Shown piece by piece: positions 14,336 to 14,690 of a stretch of DNA of 14,690 bases. Each line of letters opens with the position of its first letter. The first letter of the stretch is position 1. The position numbers and the translations under genes were made by a program. The stretch is from NCBI GenBank assembly GCA_030727885.1, contig JANRAT010000249.1, positions 1,707-16,396 on the forward strand, read 5' to 3'. Source of the stretch: Rhodospirillales bacterium. GTDB lineage: Bacteria; Pseudomonadota; Alphaproteobacteria; Rhodospirillales; Casp-alpha2. The notes under the pieces are model-generated. The model saw nothing but the letters and a program-made list of their open reading frames with translations, ran no database searches and was not told the DNA's origin.

Positions 14336-14690
14336 TTAGACCGTAAACACCGTCGATCCGGTAGTCTTCCGGCCTTCGAGGTCTGCATGAGCCTGGCGCA
14401 CTTCCGACAGCGGATAAGTCTGGTTGACGGAAATCTTCACAGCGCCGGAGGTCACGGCATCGAACAGATGCTTGGTGCCGTCGAGCAGGAGCTCGCGGGT
14501 CGCTGTATGTGTGCCGAGCGTTGGGCGGGTCACGTAAAGCGATCCCTTTGGCGCCAGAATGCCTGGATCGAATGCTTCAACCTTACCCGATGCATTGCCG
14601 AACGTTGCCAGCACGCCGAACGGGCGCAGGCTGTCCAGTGAATCCATGAAGGTCGCCTTGCCGATGCTGTCATAAGCGACTGCAACACCC
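14336..14690 (-). CDS. Quinone oxidoreductase, Qor family (5' end cut by window edge)
   Basis: This is the C-terminal part (117 residues seen) of an NADPH:quinone oxidoreductase of the zeta-crystallin type, in the medium-chain dehydrogenase/reductase superfamily without zinc. The frame is open through the right edge and reads VAVAYDSIGKATFMDSLDSLRPFG, then LATFGNASGKVEAFDP, SLYVTRPTLGTHTATRELL and YPLSEVRQAHADLEGRKTTGSTVFTV, ending at TAA (14336-14338). The YDSIGK and RKTTGS motifs are diagnostic of Qor; the cofactor-binding Rossmann start is outside the window. The ATG at 14647 is internal, not the true start. It converges on rho. Many alphaproteobacteria have mnmE-mnmG-rsmG-parAB after rho, so the order differs here. 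Confidence 0.9.
   Translation of the reverse strand, partial: GVAVAYDSIGKATFMDSLDSLRPFGVLATFGNASGKVEAFDPGILAPKGSLYVTRPTLGTHTATRELLLDGTKHLFDAVTSGAVKISVNQTYPLSEVRQAHADLEGRKTTGSTVFTV

Noticed and set aside
1..14690. CRISPR arrays, insertion sequences, tRNA and rRNA genes
   Set aside because: No spaced repeats, transposase genes, inverted-repeat ends or tRNA cloverleaf patterns were seen on either strand.

Overview
The window comes from the core chromosome of a moderately GC-rich alphaproteobacterium. The evidence is gene order: on one side of a single AT-rich intergenic gap lies ppsR-maf-aroE-coaE-dnaQ, followed by secB, fxsA, a Tim44-like gene and mltA. On the other side lies hemE-hemH-hemJ-rho. 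This is the layout known around the chromosomal replication origin of Caulobacter and Rickettsia-type genomes. I cannot name the genus from sequence alone; a Rhodospirillales-like group is a guess.

Layout, left to right. (1) 1-4869, minus strand: a probable five-gene run in the order Tim44-like protein, mltA, lutA, lutB, lutC. It pairs an envelope protein and a lytic transglycosylase with a lactate-utilisation iron-sulfur complex; lutC runs off the left edge by only a few residues. (2) 5064-6180, plus strand: fxsA and secB. (3) 6196-9835, minus strand: the tightly packed ppsR-maf-aroE-coaE-dnaQ operon, with start and stop codons overlapping or nearly so at each junction. (4) 9836-10262: a 427-bp gene-free gap with one perfect DnaA box, one near-perfect box, weaker look-alikes, an AT-rich tract and two abutting palindromes. 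I call this the candidate oriC. (5) 10263-12794, plus strand: hemE-hemH-hemJ, three late steps of heme synthesis. (6) 12982-14235 plus its stop codon: rho, with its own candidate promoter and a leader of about 150 nt. (7) 14276-14309: a strong bidirectional terminator, then the 3' part of a convergent quinone oxidoreductase gene that runs off the right edge.

Most genes point away from the gap at 9836-10262, as expected for genes co-oriented with two diverging replication forks; fxsA and secB are the exceptions on the left arm, the partial quinone oxidoreductase on the right. The products are housekeeping: protein export (SecB), proofreading (DnaQ), CoA and shikimate synthesis, phosphoenolpyruvate-cycle control (PpsR), heme synthesis and transcription termination (Rho). 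I found no CRISPR array, insertion sequence, prophage, tRNA or rRNA. The most notable region is the candidate replication origin; I do not see a convincing new multi-gene system.
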